A stretch of 64,000 bases of DNA from Acinetobacter sp. BY419 (GTDB lineage Bacteria; Pseudomonadota; Gammaproteobacteria; Pseudomonadales; Moraxellaceae): the NCBI RefSeq assembly GCF_019038395.1, contig NZ_JAGFXZ010000014.1:1-64000 (forward strand), written 5' to 3'. The notes beneath the pieces are model-generated. The model was not told where the DNA came from. It ran no database searches and saw only the letters and a list, made by a program, of their open reading frames with translations. Below are positions 9,601-19,962 of this stretch, one piece after another. Each line of letters begins with the position of its first letter. Positions within the stretch are counted from its first letter, which is position 1. The translations under genes and the position numbers were made by a program.

Positions 9601-11069
9601 TGTGTTGGTCCAAACACCACCTGGCTAAGATCACGTTTCACCCGCTTACGTTTCATAATCGGATGATCTGCACCAATTTCCCCACTGGCACTGGCTGCCA
9701 CATGCGACAGGGTTTTCGCCTTGTCTTCAAACTTGGCTTTGCGTGGACGGCGGCTACGTGGTTCAGGTTCATTCACTAACGGTTCAATCTCGGTGAGATC
9801 TTGCTGTGGGGTAAGTTTCTGTTCCAAATGCTCTTCTTGAGTGGCCTTACGACGGCTCTTGGCACGCTGACGGTTATACTGGCTAATAGCCCGTTCTTTC
9901 TCGTCACCGCTCATTTGCTGGTAAGCATCCCACCAGCTGCCCATGCCTTGTGCAGTTGCATCGCCTGATTTTTCACGCAACAACAAAAAGTCAAAGCCGG
10001 CACGGAAACGCGCATGACTAGACAAGGCCTCAATTTGCTGTGGTTTTGGATTCAGCAACCGGGTCTGCATTTCCCAGACTTCACGAATAAAGGTTTCCGC
10101 AAAGCGTGGAATAATGGTGCGGGTCGCCTGACGCTTTAATACATCCAGGCCAGCCTGAGCACGTGCTTCTGCTGCCACGACACCTTTGCTCAGATAATAT
10201 TCACAACGTTCTTGGAATGGTTTCCATAACAACACTGCATAGAAGAAAGCAGGGTTGATGGTCTTGCCAATCGAAATACGCTGATCGGTATTTTTCGCAG
10301 CACGCTCCATAAACGGCGTAATTTCAGGCGGGATATCTGCAAACAACTGCTGCCAGATCCCGAAATCAACCAGCATCGGCAAGACCCGATTCAGGTGTCC
10401 CATGGTGAACAGTTTCTGTGATTCATCATAGAGTCGATGCGGAGAAACATCACGCAGCAACTGGGTCATTTCCGGAGTAAAAACATCCAGAATGGCTTCA
10501 TCGATATTGAAATTCAGTTTGGCGGCAAAACGTAAGGTTCTTAGCATCCGCACCGGATCTTCTTCAAATCTTAAAGCCGGATCACCCAGTAAGCGTAACG
10601 TTTTACTGTGAATATCATCCACGGCATTGCAGAAATCTAGCACAATGCCCTTACGTGGCTGGTAGTACATTGCATTGATGGAAAAATCACGACGGGAAAA
10701 ATCCTGCTCGATGCTGCCCCAGTTATTATCACGCAGAATCATTCCCGCGGCCGAGGTGACTGCTTTTTTGGGTGGCGCGCGGAAGGTGGCAACTTCAACC
10801 AGTTCCCGCCCTGAATAGACATGCGCCAGCTCGAAACGCCGTCCGATAATTCGACAGCGTCGTCCGAAAACTTCCTTGACCTGAGCCGGGGTTGCATTGG
10901 TAACTGCATCGTAATCTTTAGGATTCAAACCTAACATCAGATCTCGAACACCACCACCCACGATATAAGCTTCATAGCCTGCCTTGTTTAAGGCATCAAT
11001 CACATCGAGAATATAAGAAGGTAATTGAGCGGTTGATAAACCACATTTTGACGCGCGCAAAGTTTGCAA
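9597..11069 (-). CDS. pcnB: Poly(A) polymerase I
   Basis: Adds poly(A) tails to RNA and so marks transcripts for decay. It has 490 residues. The class II nucleotidyltransferase core is at the N-terminus, with IVGGGVRDLMLG followed by the catalytic DYD at residues 52-54, and RRDFSINAMYY further on. The C-terminal ~80 residues are rich in Arg and Lys (for example KSRRKATQEE and RSRRPRKAK), as in PcnB rather than CCA-adding enzymes. The start codon appears to be TTG, with AGGAGA about ten bases upstream. It heads the run toward darP. Confidence 0.93.
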   Translation of the reverse strand: MQTLRASKCGLSTAQLPSYILDVIDALNKAGYEAYIVGGGVRDLMLGLNPKDYDAVTNATPAQVKEVFGRRCRIIGRRFELAHVYSGRELVEVATFRAPPKKAVTSAAGMILRDNNWGSIEQDFSRRDFSINAMYYQPRKGIVLDFCNAVDDIHSKTLRLLGDPALRFEEDPVRMLRTLRFAAKLNFNIDEAILDVFTPEMTQLLRDVSPHRLYDESQKLFTMGHLNRVLPMLVDFGIWQQLFADIPPEITPFMERAAKNTDQRISIGKTINPAFFYAVLLWKPFQERCEYYLSKGVVAAEARAQAGLDVLKRQATRTIIPRFAETFIREVWEMQTRLLNPKPQQIEALSSHARFRAGFDFLLLREKSGDATAQGMGSWWDAYQQMSGDEKERAISQYNRQRAKSRRKATQEEHLEQKLTPQQDLTEIEPLVNEPEPRSRRPRKAKFEDKAKTLSHVAASASGEIGADHPIMKRKRVKRDLSQVVFGPTQ

Positions 11070-11205
11070 AAGACGCTGTCTCCTACGTCTGAACGTAAAA
11101 TTCTAAGATGACGCTAATCATATCGCTTACACGACTAAAGGGCAATTTGATTATGTCAATCCTGCGAGTCAAATCAATCCGCTAGTCATGACCAATTTTG
11201 TCGCC

Positions 11206-11628
11206 TTACAAGGCGAGTTTGGCCTTGTTTTTAGCAAATAACCCCGACCCAATGCCTTTGACCAGCTGGATCTCTTCAATGCTTTTGAATTTACCGTTTT
11301 TTTGTCTATGCTCAATAATGGCTTCAGCCTTCTTTTGACCGATGCCATTTAACTGCTGTAATTGTTCAACAGTTGCACTATTTAAACTGATTTTATCAGT
11401 AGCAGAAGACGTTTCTAATGCAGGCTTGGCCAAATAGTGATTGCTTTCTGATGAAGCGGTTGTGGCAGATTTTTTCTTCAGACGCGCATCATGTTGCTGC
11501 TGTTTGGTCTTCCATTCCATATAATCGGTCGCGGTTGCATGCGCAGTGCCGAGAGAAATATAGCCTAGCCATAAACCCAGAAGAAGATTAATCCATGTCG
11601 GGCTGATTCGATAAAGTATTTTTTTCAT
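11206..11628 (-). CDS. ComEA-like secreted helix-hairpin-helix DNA-binding protein
   Basis: 140-residue protein with a signal peptide ending near AHA (about residue 31), a low-complexity polar linker, and a C-terminal ComEA-type module of two helix-hairpin-helix motifs: LNSATVEQLQQLNGIG and IEEIQLVKGIG. In natural transformation, ComEA-type proteins bind incoming DNA in the periplasm; Acinetobacter is naturally competent, so that role is plausible but inferred. Its first 41 bases overlap the end of mazG in another frame, which suggests translational coupling. The linker is longer than in minimal ComEA proteins. Confidence 0.8.
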   Translation of the reverse strand: MKKILYRISPTWINLLLGLWLGYISLGTAHATATDYMEWKTKQQQHDARLKKKSATTASSESNHYLAKPALETSSATDKISLNSATVEQLQQLNGIGQKKAEAIIEHRQKNGKFKSIEEIQLVKGIGSGLFAKNKAKLAL

Positions 11629-12400
11629 GTGCAGCTCTTTGTTTTATTTTTAATTTAGCCTGTTCCCAGAGCTGATCAAGTTCAACCATTGACAGCTTTT
11701 CCAGGTCTAATTGTTGTTGTTCTGCCTGATCTTCCATCAGGGCAAAGCGGGTCCGGAATTTATGGATCGTCCCCAATAATGCCATCTCGCTGGAAATGCC
11801 AAGTTTACGACCAACATTCACCAGAGAAAATAAGCAGTCACCAAATTCTTCCTGTATTTCATCGGAATTTTGTCCGGAAACAGCTTCTTTAAGCTCAGCC
11901 AGCTCTTCTTCTAATTTGCCATACGCCCCCGCTACATCGGGAAAATCAAACCCGATTTTGGCGACATTTTTTTGAATCTCATCTGCCTGCACCAGAGCAG
12001 GTGCATGCTTGACTTCATCTAAACGTGAACGTGGCTTGCCCTGCTTTTCTTGCTGTTTAATTTCTTTCCATAACTGTGACACATCTTCCGGACTAAGCTG
12101 CGCAAATTGTTCAGCCTGAAATACATGTGGATGACGACGAATCAGTTTCTCGGTAATGGCCTGCACCACATCCTGAAAATCAAAAGCGCCCTGCTCGCTA
12201 TACATTTGCGACTGGAACACTACCTGCAACAGCAAATCGCCCAGTTCATCACGGACATCATCGGCTTTTCCGGAGCGTACCGCAGCTTCTACTTCGTAAG
12301 CTTCCTCAATCGCGTATTTGGTCAGTGATTCGGGGGTCTGCTGCTGATCCCATGGACATTTTTCACGTAATTCGCGCATGACCTTGAGTAGTTGTTCCAT
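11588..12400 (-). CDS. mazG: Nucleoside triphosphate pyrophosphohydrolase MazG
   Basis: Hydrolyses (d)NTPs to monophosphates, for house-cleaning or stringent-response control. It has 270 residues with two tandem MazG domains. The first has IEEAYEVE (Glu32, Glu33, Glu36) and DELGDLLLQ; the second has LEEELAELKE and EEFGDCLFSL (around 163-190). An ATG at 12400 was chosen over one at 12442 because AGAGG lies nine bases upstream and the protein then begins MEQLLKVMRELREKCPWDQ, as usual for the family. It is divergent from the SDR gene and overlaps the ComEA-like gene. Confidence 0.93.
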   Translation of the reverse strand: MEQLLKVMRELREKCPWDQQQTPESLTKYAIEEAYEVEAAVRSGKADDVRDELGDLLLQVVFQSQMYSEQGAFDFQDVVQAITEKLIRRHPHVFQAEQFAQLSPEDVSQLWKEIKQQEKQGKPRSRLDEVKHAPALVQADEIQKNVAKIGFDFPDVAGAYGKLEEELAELKEAVSGQNSDEIQEEFGDCLFSLVNVGRKLGISSEMALLGTIHKFRTRFALMEDQAEQQQLDLEKLSMVELDQLWEQAKLKIKQRAAHEKNTLSNQPDMD

Positions 12401-12492
12401 TTTCAAAAACCTCTTTTTTTTACCAAATAGTCGCGTCAACATGCCTGTTTCTTGTTATGCTCAAAAAAAAACACAATAAGGAGATCAAACAC

Positions 12493-13263
12493 ATGCACAG
12501 TATATTGATTAGTGGGGCAGCACAAGGAATTGGCGCCGCGACGGCCGCCCTGTTTTACCAGCACGGCTATAAAGTCGGTATTTATGATATCAATATGGCA
12601 CAGGCTGAACAGCTGGCCCAGCAACTGGGCGAACATGCCAAAGCCGGTTTTCTGGATGTGGCAGATTATGCTTCCTGGGAAACAGCCTTGTCTGAATTTT
12701 CAGTCTGGGCGGGTGAAATTAATATTTTGGTGAATAATGCTGGAGTTTTATATTCGGGACCTTTTGAACAGACGCCGATTGAAGCCCACCAGCGCACCAT
12801 GCAAATTAATGTCAATGGGGTCATAAACGGCTGTCATGCAGCTTTTCCCTATTTAAAAGGATCTTCTTTTGCCCGCGTCATCAATCTATCTTCGGCATCG
12901 GCGATTTATGGGCAGGCCGAGTTAGCCAGTTATTCCACCAGCAAGTTTGCAGTGCGTGGCCTGACTGAAAGTCTGGATATCGAGTGGCAACCCCATGGGA
13001 TCCGGGTATTAGATGTGATGCCGCTTTTCGTCAGTACTTCGATGGTCAAAGATATGCAGGCGGAAAGTATTAAAAAAATGGGCGTGCATTTAAAAGCAGA
13101 GGATGTCGCACAAGACATTCTGAAACTGGCACAGCTCAAAGATTCAATCTGGCAAGCGACTCATCATCCGGTCGGATTCAAAAGCCAGTTTTTATTTCAT
13201 TTATCGCGAATGAGCCCGCAGTTTGTTAATCGCCTGAGTAACCTGCTGATTGCCAGAAAATAG
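12493..13263 (+). CDS. Short-chain dehydrogenase/reductase (SDR), substrate unknown
   Basis: 256-residue classical SDR. The Rossmann motif SGAAQGIG is at residues 7-14, NNAG at 81-84, the catalytic serine region NLSSASAIYG near 131-140, and Tyr147/Lys151 in YSTSK. The ATG at 12493 has AAGGAG eight bases upstream, so the longer in-frame start at 12457 is rejected. An acidic residue at the end of strand 2 (YDIN) suggests NAD rather than NADP. The C-terminal part resembles fatty-acid or retinol-type SDRs found in Acinetobacter, but the substrate cannot be told from sequence. Confidence 0.85.
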   Translation: MHSILISGAAQGIGAATAALFYQHGYKVGIYDINMAQAEQLAQQLGEHAKAGFLDVADYASWETALSEFSVWAGEINILVNNAGVLYSGPFEQTPIEAHQRTMQINVNGVINGCHAAFPYLKGSSFARVINLSSASAIYGQAELASYSTSKFAVRGLTESLDIEWQPHGIRVLDVMPLFVSTSMVKDMQAESIKKMGVHLKAEDVAQDILKLAQLKDSIWQATHHPVGFKSQFLFHLSRMSPQFVNRLSNLLIARK

Positions 13264-13289
13264 AAAGGACTTGTTTCGATAAATGGTTT

Positions 13290-13934
13290 TTAAACGGACT
13301 GATGAATCTGAATCTGAGGAAATTCGAAACCTTGACCATCCTGCTCACTTTGCCAGGCCACAGTGAGCATACAGCCAGCAAGTGTATAATTTTGATAGGC
13401 ATAGAATCCAATCTCTGGATGCTGACAGCATCCGCCATCCTGCTCAGGATGGATATTGGTATTGAGTTCATTTAGGTTGATCCGGATTCCCAGACCCGAA
13501 GCCTTTAATACCGCCTCTTTGGTGGTCCAGACCTTGAACCAGTATTCAGGTGCATAGTCTAGGGCCTGCCATTGCCTAAGTTCTTCAGAATGAAAAGCGT
13601 GTTGTGCCAACGCTTCGAAACGCACTTTACGGCTCAGTTCTTCAATATCGACCCCTAAGTGCTGGATATTTCTGCTTGTGGCCAATGCATAGAAGTTTTG
13701 ACTATGGCTATGGTTAAAGCTGAAATCAGGATGCGCAGGGAGATAAGGTTTGCCAAAACTCGTCCGCACAATCTGATGGTCTTCAATGAGAGATTCAAAA
13801 TAGTGGGATAAAAGCTGATTGCGTAAACACGCTACTTCCCGTTTCCTATCGGCAACCTGAGTTTTTCGGTCTGATAACTGAGGATAGGTCAGATCAGAGA
13901 GTTTATGCAGATGAATTTGAATCAGCCGAGCCAC
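13290..13934 (-). CDS. 4'-phosphopantetheinyl transferase (Sfp type)
   Basis: Moves the phosphopantetheine arm of CoA onto a carrier-protein serine. It has 214 residues. Sfp-type motifs are present: GKPYLP (61-66), NHSHS (74-78), the Mg-binding GVDIEE with Asp96 and Glu98, and WTTKEAVLKASGLG (136-149). The first codon is probably GTG, with only a weak ribosome binding site. No polyketide or non-ribosomal peptide synthetase lies in the window, so its target is unknown; it could modify fatty-acid ACP or a distant siderophore system. It lies after the der terminator. Confidence 0.87.
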   Translation of the reverse strand: MARLIQIHLHKLSDLTYPQLSDRKTQVADRKREVACLRNQLLSHYFESLIEDHQIVRTSFGKPYLPAHPDFSFNHSHSQNFYALATSRNIQHLGVDIEELSRKVRFEALAQHAFHSEELRQWQALDYAPEYWFKVWTTKEAVLKASGLGIRINLNELNTNIHPEQDGGCCQHPEIGFYAYQNYTLAGCMLTVAWQSEQDGQGFEFPQIQIHQSV

Positions 13935-14022
13935 GTAAATCCATTATGAAAGATGTCAATTGATTTGAGTGTAAAAGAATTTACATTCTTATAGGGAGAG
14001 AAATTCTATTATTTCTCCAAAT

Positions 14023-14049
14023 AAAAAGCCTGCATCAGCAGGCTTTTTA
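14023..14049 (-). terminator. Terminator downstream of der (works both ways)
   Basis: AAAAAGCCTGC and GCAGGCTTTTT arms around a short loop, about 22 bases past the der stop. Both flanks are A/T runs, so it could also end plus-strand transcripts. Confidence 0.88.
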
Positions 14050-14070
14050 TCAAAAACTTAAAATAAGCAA

Positions 14071-15480
14071 TTAACGTTTAAATTTCTTCTCGGCTTTTTT
14101 GAATTTCTGAACATAACGACGTTTACGCGCTGCAATACGTTCATCCATTTCTGTCTTACGGCCTTCGAATGGATTTTCAGAGGTTTTGAATTCGATCCGC
14201 ACCGGTGTTCCTTCAAGTTTGTAGACTTTACGGAATACGTTTTCGAGGTAACGGCGATAATCAGCAGGCGTTTTATCGACCTTGTTACCATGCACAACGA
14301 TCGTTGGTGGATTTTGTCCGCCGATATGTGCATAACGCATTTTAATACGACGACCCTGAACCATCGGTGGCTGATGCGCTTCAGTCGCATCGTTCAAGAT
14401 TTGCGTGATTTTTGCCGGTGATACTTTCAAGCGAGATGAATCATAGGCACGGTGAATCGATGGATACAGATCACCCACACCTGTACCATGCAAGGCAGAA
14501 ATCAAATGCACTTTTGCCCATGGAATGAAATCGAAGCGACGCTCTATATCGAGCTTACATTGCTTGCGATCATATTCAGTCATGTTATCCCATTTGTTGA
14601 CTGCAATGACCATCGCACGGCCAGCTTCAAGCGCATAACCAATCAGGTGCAAATCCTGCTCAACAATACCGTCACGTGCATCGACCACCACCACAATCAC
14701 GTTGGCATCTTTAATCGCCTGTAAAGTTTTAACAATCGAGAATTTCTCAATCATTTCATCCACTTTACCTTTACGACGCACCCCTGCAGTATCAATCAGG
14801 GTGTATTGACGGCCATCACGCTCGAATGGAATATAAATCGAGTCACGTGTTGTACCTGGCTGGTCAAATGCCACCACACGCTCTTCACCGAGCAAGCGGT
14901 TCACCAGCGTTGATTTACCTACGTTTGGACGACCAATAATTGCTAAACGCAAACCAGTATTTTTGTCATGCTCTTCTGGATTTTCATCTTCCGGCACATC
15001 GGCAAGTACGTCTTCCAGCATTTGCTGAACACCACGGCCATGGCTGGCTGCCACTTGCAGCGGCTCACCCATACCCAGTTTGTAAAATTCAACCAGGGCA
15101 GCTTCAGCATGTACGCCATCGACTTTATTGGCCGCAAGGAAGACTTTTTTACCTAAAGTACGCAGTTCACGTGCAATCTGTTCATCTGAAGCCAGCAGTC
15201 CGGCACGTGCATCGACCACAAAAATGATGATGTCGGCTTCATGAATGGCAGTCTTGGATTGCTCTGCCATGTACGAGTCAATCCCACCTTCATTTTCGCC
15301 AATACCGCCTGTATCGACCACAATAAAAGATTTATTTTGATAGGTTGCATCGCCATATTTACGGTCGCGTGTCAGACCTGCAAAGTCTGCCACCAATGCG
15401 TCACGGCTCTTGGTAATCTGGTTGAACAGAGTTGATTTTCCGACGTTCGGACGACCAATGAGCGCAATTACGGGTTTCAT
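14071..15480 (-). CDS. der: Ribosome biogenesis GTPase Der (EngA)
   Basis: Essential GTPase with two G domains that assists 50S subunit assembly. It has 469 residues from an ATG at 15480, chosen over one 18 bases upstream because AAAGG is well placed and [12 protein letters not shown] is the usual start. GRPNVGKS occurs twice (residues 9-16 and 183-190), with DTGG (56-59) and NKVD (118-121) in the first domain. A KH-like domain and a basic C-terminal tail follow. It lies downstream of bamB but behind a terminator-like hairpin. Confidence 0.97.
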   Translation of the reverse strand: MKPVIALIGRPNVGKSTLFNQITKSRDALVADFAGLTRDRKYGDATYQNKSFIVVDTGGIGENEGGIDSYMAEQSKTAIHEADIIIFVVDARAGLLASDEQIARELRTLGKKVFLAANKVDGVHAEAALVEFYKLGMGEPLQVAASHGRGVQQMLEDVLADVPEDENPEEHDKNTGLRLAIIGRPNVGKSTLVNRLLGEERVVAFDQPGTTRDSIYIPFERDGRQYTLIDTAGVRRKGKVDEMIEKFSIVKTLQAIKDANVIVVVVDARDGIVEQDLHLIGYALEAGRAMVIAVNKWDNMTEYDRKQCKLDIERRFDFIPWAKVHLISALHGTGVGDLYPSIHRAYDSSRLKVSPAKITQILNDATEAHQPPMVQGRRIKMRYAHIGGQNPPTIVVHGNKVDKTPADYRRYLENVFRKVYKLEGTPVRIEFKTSENPFEGRKTEMDERIAARKRRYVQKFKKAEKKFKR

Positions 15481-15566
15481 AGAGTAACCTTTATTCAATA
15501 TCAGGCGTCAAAGTGGCCTGAACATCAGAAAGTATAGGAAGATATAAGGGGTAAATACCCTAAATA

Positions 15567-15601
15567 AAAACACGGGGCATTGATTTTTCAATCACCCCGC
15601 G
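15567..15601 (-). terminator. Terminator downstream of bamB
   Basis: Long hairpin in the minus direction, CGGGGTGATTG and CAATGCCCCG, followed by TGTTTTTA. It closes the rlmN-to-bamB operon, so der probably has its own promoter or receives read-through. Confidence 0.75.
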
Positions 15602-15647
15602 TTCACAAAATACGGTTATGGCTAGTTTAACATAAGGCTCGTTAAAA

Positions 15648-16796
15648 TTAACGGTTCTGCCAAATGCTTAATGCGCCCTTGCGTGTAGAAACATAAAGCT
15701 GGTTGTCGATGACGCGTAAGTTACGCACTTCCCCCGAAGTTTTCGAACGGCCAGTAATCTGTCCAGTACGCGGGTCAATCAGGTGCAAAACGCCATCCAG
15801 ATCGCCTACCACCAGGTCCGTACCCAGCATCACCGGATTACTTAACTTGCGATTCAGCAGTTGGTCATTTTCCCAAAGCAGTTGCCCCGAGCTAATCTCA
15901 AAAGCCTTGATTTTGCCATCGGTTTGCGCCACAAATACACCATTGCCCACGACTTCTGGACGCTGGATACTGCTGGCATCTTCACTCCAGACGACCTGTT
16001 GTGAAGCTAAATCCAGTACAGTGACCTGACCTTGATAACTGGTGGTGACCAAAAACTGGCCTGCAACGACCGGTTCACCATCAATATCGACCAGACGCTG
16101 GATATCGGAGCGTCCATCAGAAACCGCCACACGACGCTGTAATTTTGGTACACCACTTAAGGCATCCAATGCATAGATATAAGCATTCGAAGATGCAATC
16201 AGTACATTACGTGCATCTAATGCAACAGGTGCAGCCATACCACGCAGACTGAATTGTACATTAGGTAAGTTATAAGTCCAAACTTGTGTACCGGTCGCGA
16301 TTTCATGTGCATACACGGTGCCGTCATTGCTCACGCTAATGACACGACCCGCATGAATCAAGGACGGAGCCAGTAAAGCACCGGTTAATTGTGCAGTCCA
16401 TTTTTGCTCACCGGTTTGTTGGTCGAGCGCAAAAAGCTGACCTTTCTGATTGCCGACAACGACAATTCCCTGAGCTGCTTCAACACCAGAACTTAAACCA
16501 TCTTTGCTGACTTTTTTCTGCCAGAGACGTTGATTGCCCTTAAAGGCAGACACTTCACCTTTTGGATCTATCGCAAAAACCACGCCATTGTCCGCATCAA
16601 GACGTAAACGCAACGGATCTGCAGCATCTGTCGACGCCACACTGGTGGAAAATACAGGGACCAGTGTTTTGGCTTGAGTCAGTTTTGGAAGTGGATTCGG
16701 TTTTACTTCTGGAACTTTAGTGGTTTTACCTGCACAGCCAGCCAGTGCAAGCGTTAAAATAGTCAAGGCACAGGTAATTTTGTATTTTCTATTCAT
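15648..16796 (-). CDS. bamB: Outer membrane assembly lipoprotein BamB
   Basis: Lipoprotein of the BAM complex that helps fold beta-barrel proteins into the outer membrane. It has 382 residues. A signal peptide ends in the lipobox LAGC near residue 21. The rest is an eight-bladed PQQ-type beta-propeller with repeated blades such as QLFALDQQTGEQKW, VYAHEIATGTQVW and IYALDALSG. Its ATG overlaps the stop of the upstream TPR protein by four bases, the same order as in other gammaproteobacteria. Confidence 0.95.
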   Translation of the reverse strand: MNRKYKITCALTILTLALAGCAGKTTKVPEVKPNPLPKLTQAKTLVPVFSTSVASTDAADPLRLRLDADNGVVFAIDPKGEVSAFKGNQRLWQKKVSKDGLSSGVEAAQGIVVVGNQKGQLFALDQQTGEQKWTAQLTGALLAPSLIHAGRVISVSNDGTVYAHEIATGTQVWTYNLPNVQFSLRGMAAPVALDARNVLIASSNAYIYALDALSGVPKLQRRVAVSDGRSDIQRLVDIDGEPVVAGQFLVTTSYQGQVTVLDLASQQVVWSEDASSIQRPEVVGNGVFVAQTDGKIKAFEISSGQLLWENDQLLNRKLSNPVMLGTDLVVGDLDGVLHLIDPRTGQITGRSKTSGEVRNLRVIDNQLYVSTRKGALSIWQNR

Positions 16797-17488
16797 GCAG
16801 CTTCTTCCGCTTGTGTTTCTATAATTGGGCGTTCGATTTCCGGATCATCGACCAACACGCCTACGCTTTCGAGCTTAATTTGTAAAATCTGACGTTCTTC
16901 TTTACGTTCAGTCAAAGCATCCCATGCACTTTGATATAATTTTTTCGCATTTTCAATATCATTTTTGGCAACATAGATATCGCCACGCGCTTCATCGGCA
17001 GTTGCTTTGAATGCAGGATCATTGACTGCTTCTAAAGTTTTCAGAGCAGCATCATATTTTTTCTGTGCCAGTTGCGCATAAGCCAGACGAAGTTTAACCA
17101 CCTGAACCAGGCCTTTATCATCTACTTTCGAATTTTCAACTTTCTGTAGGGCTTTTTCGGCCGCAGCATAATCTTCTTTGTCATATGCCAGTTTAGCCAT
17201 GACCAGCTGAGTCTGAATCGCCTGAGCTGAATCAGGTGCTTCCTTGACAATTTTATCTGCAGTTTCAGACAGCTTGGCAAAGGCATCACCCTGCACCGAT
17301 TGTGCATCATCCATCAACTGCTGAACCTTGGCAGTGTGCATTTGCGATTCTGCCAGGTTTTTCTTCTGCCAATATTCCCATCCGAAAAAGGCAATCAGCG
17401 CAATTAAAATCCCTGAAATGATCGAAGAACCATACTTCTTCGTAAAGGATTTTAAGCTTTCAAATTGTTCATCACCCACTGCGCTCAT
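16793..17488 (-). CDS. yfgM: YfgM/Anc1-like inner membrane TPR protein
   Basis: 231-residue protein with one membrane anchor near the N-terminus (IISGILIALIAFFGWEYW, about 21-38) and a periplasmic helical TPR-like domain. In E. coli, YfgM associates with the Sec translocon and periplasmic chaperones. Its place between hisS and bamB matches the conserved order, and that position supports the name more than sequence motifs do. It overlaps bamB by four bases. Confidence 0.87.
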   Translation of the reverse strand: MSAVGDEQFESLKSFTKKYGSSIISGILIALIAFFGWEYWQKKNLAESQMHTAKVQQLMDDAQSVQGDAFAKLSETADKIVKEAPDSAQAIQTQLVMAKLAYDKEDYAAAEKALQKVENSKVDDKGLVQVVKLRLAYAQLAQKKYDAALKTLEAVNDPAFKATADEARGDIYVAKNDIENAKKLYQSAWDALTERKEERQILQIKLESVGVLVDDPEIERPIIETQAEEAA

Positions 17489-17518
17489 GAGATTACCCTT
17501 TTCCTAATGTTTTATCGA

Positions 17519-18814
17519 TTATTTTGAAGAAATTTTAGTACTAAAAAATGCAACGAATTCCGTAAATGGTACATTCGATTGCTCTGCGGTTGCCAGCTCT
17601 TTCACGGTAAAAGTCTGAGCTTCCAGTTCACGTTCACCCAAAATCGCCGCATACAAAGCACCGGCCTGATCGGCCTTTTTCATTTGCGATTTCATTGAAC
17701 CCTGGGAGCCAACTTTTAAACGAATGCTGCTGCCTGCTGCTTCAAGCTGGTCACGAATCTGCTCGGCAATGACCAAAGCCTTACCTTGAGAAGCCGGTTC
17801 AGCCACCAGGAATACTTCACAATCACGGGTTGGCTTATTGTCTTCAACCAGTTCAAGCAGAAGCAATAAACGCTCGATCCCCATGGCAAAACCAACAGCA
17901 GGGACAGATTGATCAGGCTTGCCTTTAAGTTGCCCCACCAGACCGTCATAACGACCACCTGCACATACGGTTCCTTGGGAACCCAAGTGTGTGGTTGTCC
18001 ATTCAAAAACCGTTTTGTTGTAATAGTCCAGACCGCGTACCAGTTTTTGATTGATTACAAAGCTGACGCCTGCCTCGGTCAAGTACTGTTGTAGCTGGGT
18101 AAAATGCGCCAGAGTTTCTTCACCCATGAAGTCATGAAGTTTCGGTGCATTTTCCAAGATACTTTGCGTTTTGGCATCTTTTGAATCCAGAATACGCAGT
18201 GGATTCGTGGTCAAACGGCGCTGTGAGTCTTCATCTAAATCACCTTTATGTGATTCTAAGAATTCAACCAAGGCTGCACGATAATTCGCACGTTCATCCG
18301 ACTCACCCAGTGTATTTAATTCAAGTTGAACCTTGTCTGCCATACCCATACGTTTCCACAGACGCGCTGTCATCAGAATCAGTTCTGCGTCCATGTCGGG
18401 AGTCGCCACACCAAAGGTTTCTACACCAAACTGATGGAACTGACGGTAACGGCCTTTCTGTGGTTTTTCATAACGGAACATTGGCCCGATATACCAGACC
18501 CGAGGAGTCGCACCACGAAGCAGGTTATGCTCCAGCATGGCACGTACACAGCCTGCGGTTCCTTCAGGACGTAGCGTCAAAGACTCAGGCGGATTACCTT
18601 TGTCCAGAAAGGTGTACATTTCTTTTTCAACAATATCGGTGGCATCACCGATCGAACGTTTGAACAGGTTAGTCTGTTCTACGATGGGTAAACGAATCTG
18701 TTGATAGCCATAAGCATCCATCAAACCGGATAAATGCTGTTCAAGACGTCTCCAAGCTGGGGTTTGCGTTGGGAGAATGTCATTAAAACCTTTGATTGCG
18801 ACGATTGAACTCAT
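17519..18814 (-). CDS. hisS: Histidyl-tRNA synthetase
   Basis: Class II aminoacyl-tRNA synthetase charging tRNA-His. It has 431 residues. Motif 2 appears as [18 protein letters not shown], the histidine-specific region as [15 protein letters not shown], and motif 3 as [16 protein letters not shown], followed by the C-terminal anticodon-binding domain. It begins three bases after ispG ends, so it is part of the same transcript. No divergence from the family was noticed. Confidence 0.97.
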   Translation of the reverse strand: MSSIVAIKGFNDILPTQTPAWRRLEQHLSGLMDAYGYQQIRLPIVEQTNLFKRSIGDATDIVEKEMYTFLDKGNPPESLTLRPEGTAGCVRAMLEHNLLRGATPRVWYIGPMFRYEKPQKGRYRQFHQFGVETFGVATPDMDAELILMTARLWKRMGMADKVQLELNTLGESDERANYRAALVEFLESHKGDLDEDSQRRLTTNPLRILDSKDAKTQSILENAPKLHDFMGEETLAHFTQLQQYLTEAGVSFVINQKLVRGLDYYNKTVFEWTTTHLGSQGTVCAGGRYDGLVGQLKGKPDQSVPAVGFAMGIERLLLLLELVEDNKPTRDCEVFLVAEPASQGKALVIAEQIRDQLEAAGSSIRLKVGSQGSMKSQMKKADQAGALYAAILGERELEAQTFTVKELATAEQSNVPFTEFVAFFSTKISSK

Positions 18815-18817
18815 GAT

Positions 18818-19939
18818 CTACTCAGGAAAACTTGTGCGAATAATTTCTTTAGATTTAGCTTCTTCAAGCTCGGTAACACGTTGACGAACCATGGTCTCGA
18901 TTTCATCAACCAGTTGATTGGTATCGATTAAGTGGCTTTTTTCACCATTACGGTACACCAGTGAACGCGGACTTGCACCCACCACACCAATATCCGCTTC
19001 TTTGGCTTCGCCCGGCCCATTGACCTTACAGCCAATCACTGACACATCCATCGGGGTACGGATATCTTCTAAACGCTCTTCAAGTTGCTGCATCACGGAA
19101 ATTACATTAAATTCCTGACGTGAACAGCTTGGGCAGGCAATAAAGTTAATCCCGTTTGAACGTAGACCCAGCGATTTTAGAATATCAAAACCGATTTTAA
19201 TTTCTTCTTCAGGTTCTGCCGCGAGTGAAATACGCATGGTGTCACCAATGCCTTCCATCAACAGGCCGCCCAAGGCAATCGCAGATTTGACCGAACCGGT
19301 ACGATAGACACCAGCTTCAGTCACACCCAAATGCAGCGGATTATCAATTTGTTGTGACAGCAAACGATAAGCATCCATGGTGAGGAACACATTGGACGCT
19401 TTTACTGAAATTTTAAATTCCTGGAAATCCAGACGGTCTAAAATATCGATATGGCGCATCGCAGATTCAAGCAGCGCCTGACCGGTCGGCTCGCCATATT
19501 TCTTTTGAATATCTTTTTCGAGTGAACCGGCATTAACCCCGATCCGCATCGAAATGTCGTTATGACGTGCTGCAGCCACCACTTCACGGATTTTTGCTTC
19601 TGAACCGATATTGCCCGGGTTAATCCGCAAACAGTCGGCACCCAAGTCTGCAACAGCCAGTGCGATTTTATAATCGAAGTGAATATCAGCCACCAAAGGC
19701 ACACTTACCTGCTTTCGAATTTCACCAAATGCCGCCGCCGCTTCCATCGTTGGTACAGACACCCGCATGATGTCTGCACCGACATCTACACAGCGCTGAA
19801 TCTGCGCAACCGTGGCTGCCACATCGCAGGTTTCAGTATTGGTCATGGACTGGATACTGATTGGTGCATCACCACCCACATAAACTGAACCCACACGAAT
19901 TTTACGTGTTGGACGACGTTTAATTGGATTTACGATCAT
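18818..19939 (-). CDS. ispG: (E)-4-hydroxy-3-methylbut-2-enyl-diphosphate synthase (IspG)
   Basis: Iron-sulfur enzyme of the MEP isoprenoid pathway. It has 373 residues. The 4Fe-4S ligands are visible as [10 protein letters not shown] (two cysteines near residue 270) and [12 protein letters not shown] (third near 303), with the conserved Glu after them. The N-terminal TIM-barrel part starts with [16 protein letters not shown]. It lies between rodZ and hisS, a typical proteobacterial arrangement. Confidence 0.97.
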   Translation of the reverse strand: MIVNPIKRRPTRKIRVGSVYVGGDAPISIQSMTNTETCDVAATVAQIQRCVDVGADIMRVSVPTMEAAAAFGEIRKQVSVPLVADIHFDYKIALAVADLGADCLRINPGNIGSEAKIREVVAAARHNDISMRIGVNAGSLEKDIQKKYGEPTGQALLESAMRHIDILDRLDFQEFKISVKASNVFLTMDAYRLLSQQIDNPLHLGVTEAGVYRTGSVKSAIALGGLLMEGIGDTMRISLAAEPEEEIKIGFDILKSLGLRSNGINFIACPSCSRQEFNVISVMQQLEERLEDIRTPMDVSVIGCKVNGPGEAKEADIGVVGASPRSLVYRNGEKSHLIDTNQLVDEIETMVRQRVTELEEAKSKEIIRTSFPE

Positions 19940-19962
19940 TGTTCTGCTCTACTCTTGATCTA

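Noticed and set aside
12457-12492. Longer N-terminus for the SDR gene (start at 12457)
   Set aside because: The ATG at 12493 has AAGGAG at the right distance and begins the conserved fold; the extension KKKHNKEIKH reads through that binding site.
15499-15647. der as simply the last gene of the rlmN-bamB operon
   Set aside because: A strong hairpin with a T-rich tail lies between bamB and der, so der is treated as a separate unit, though read-through is possible.
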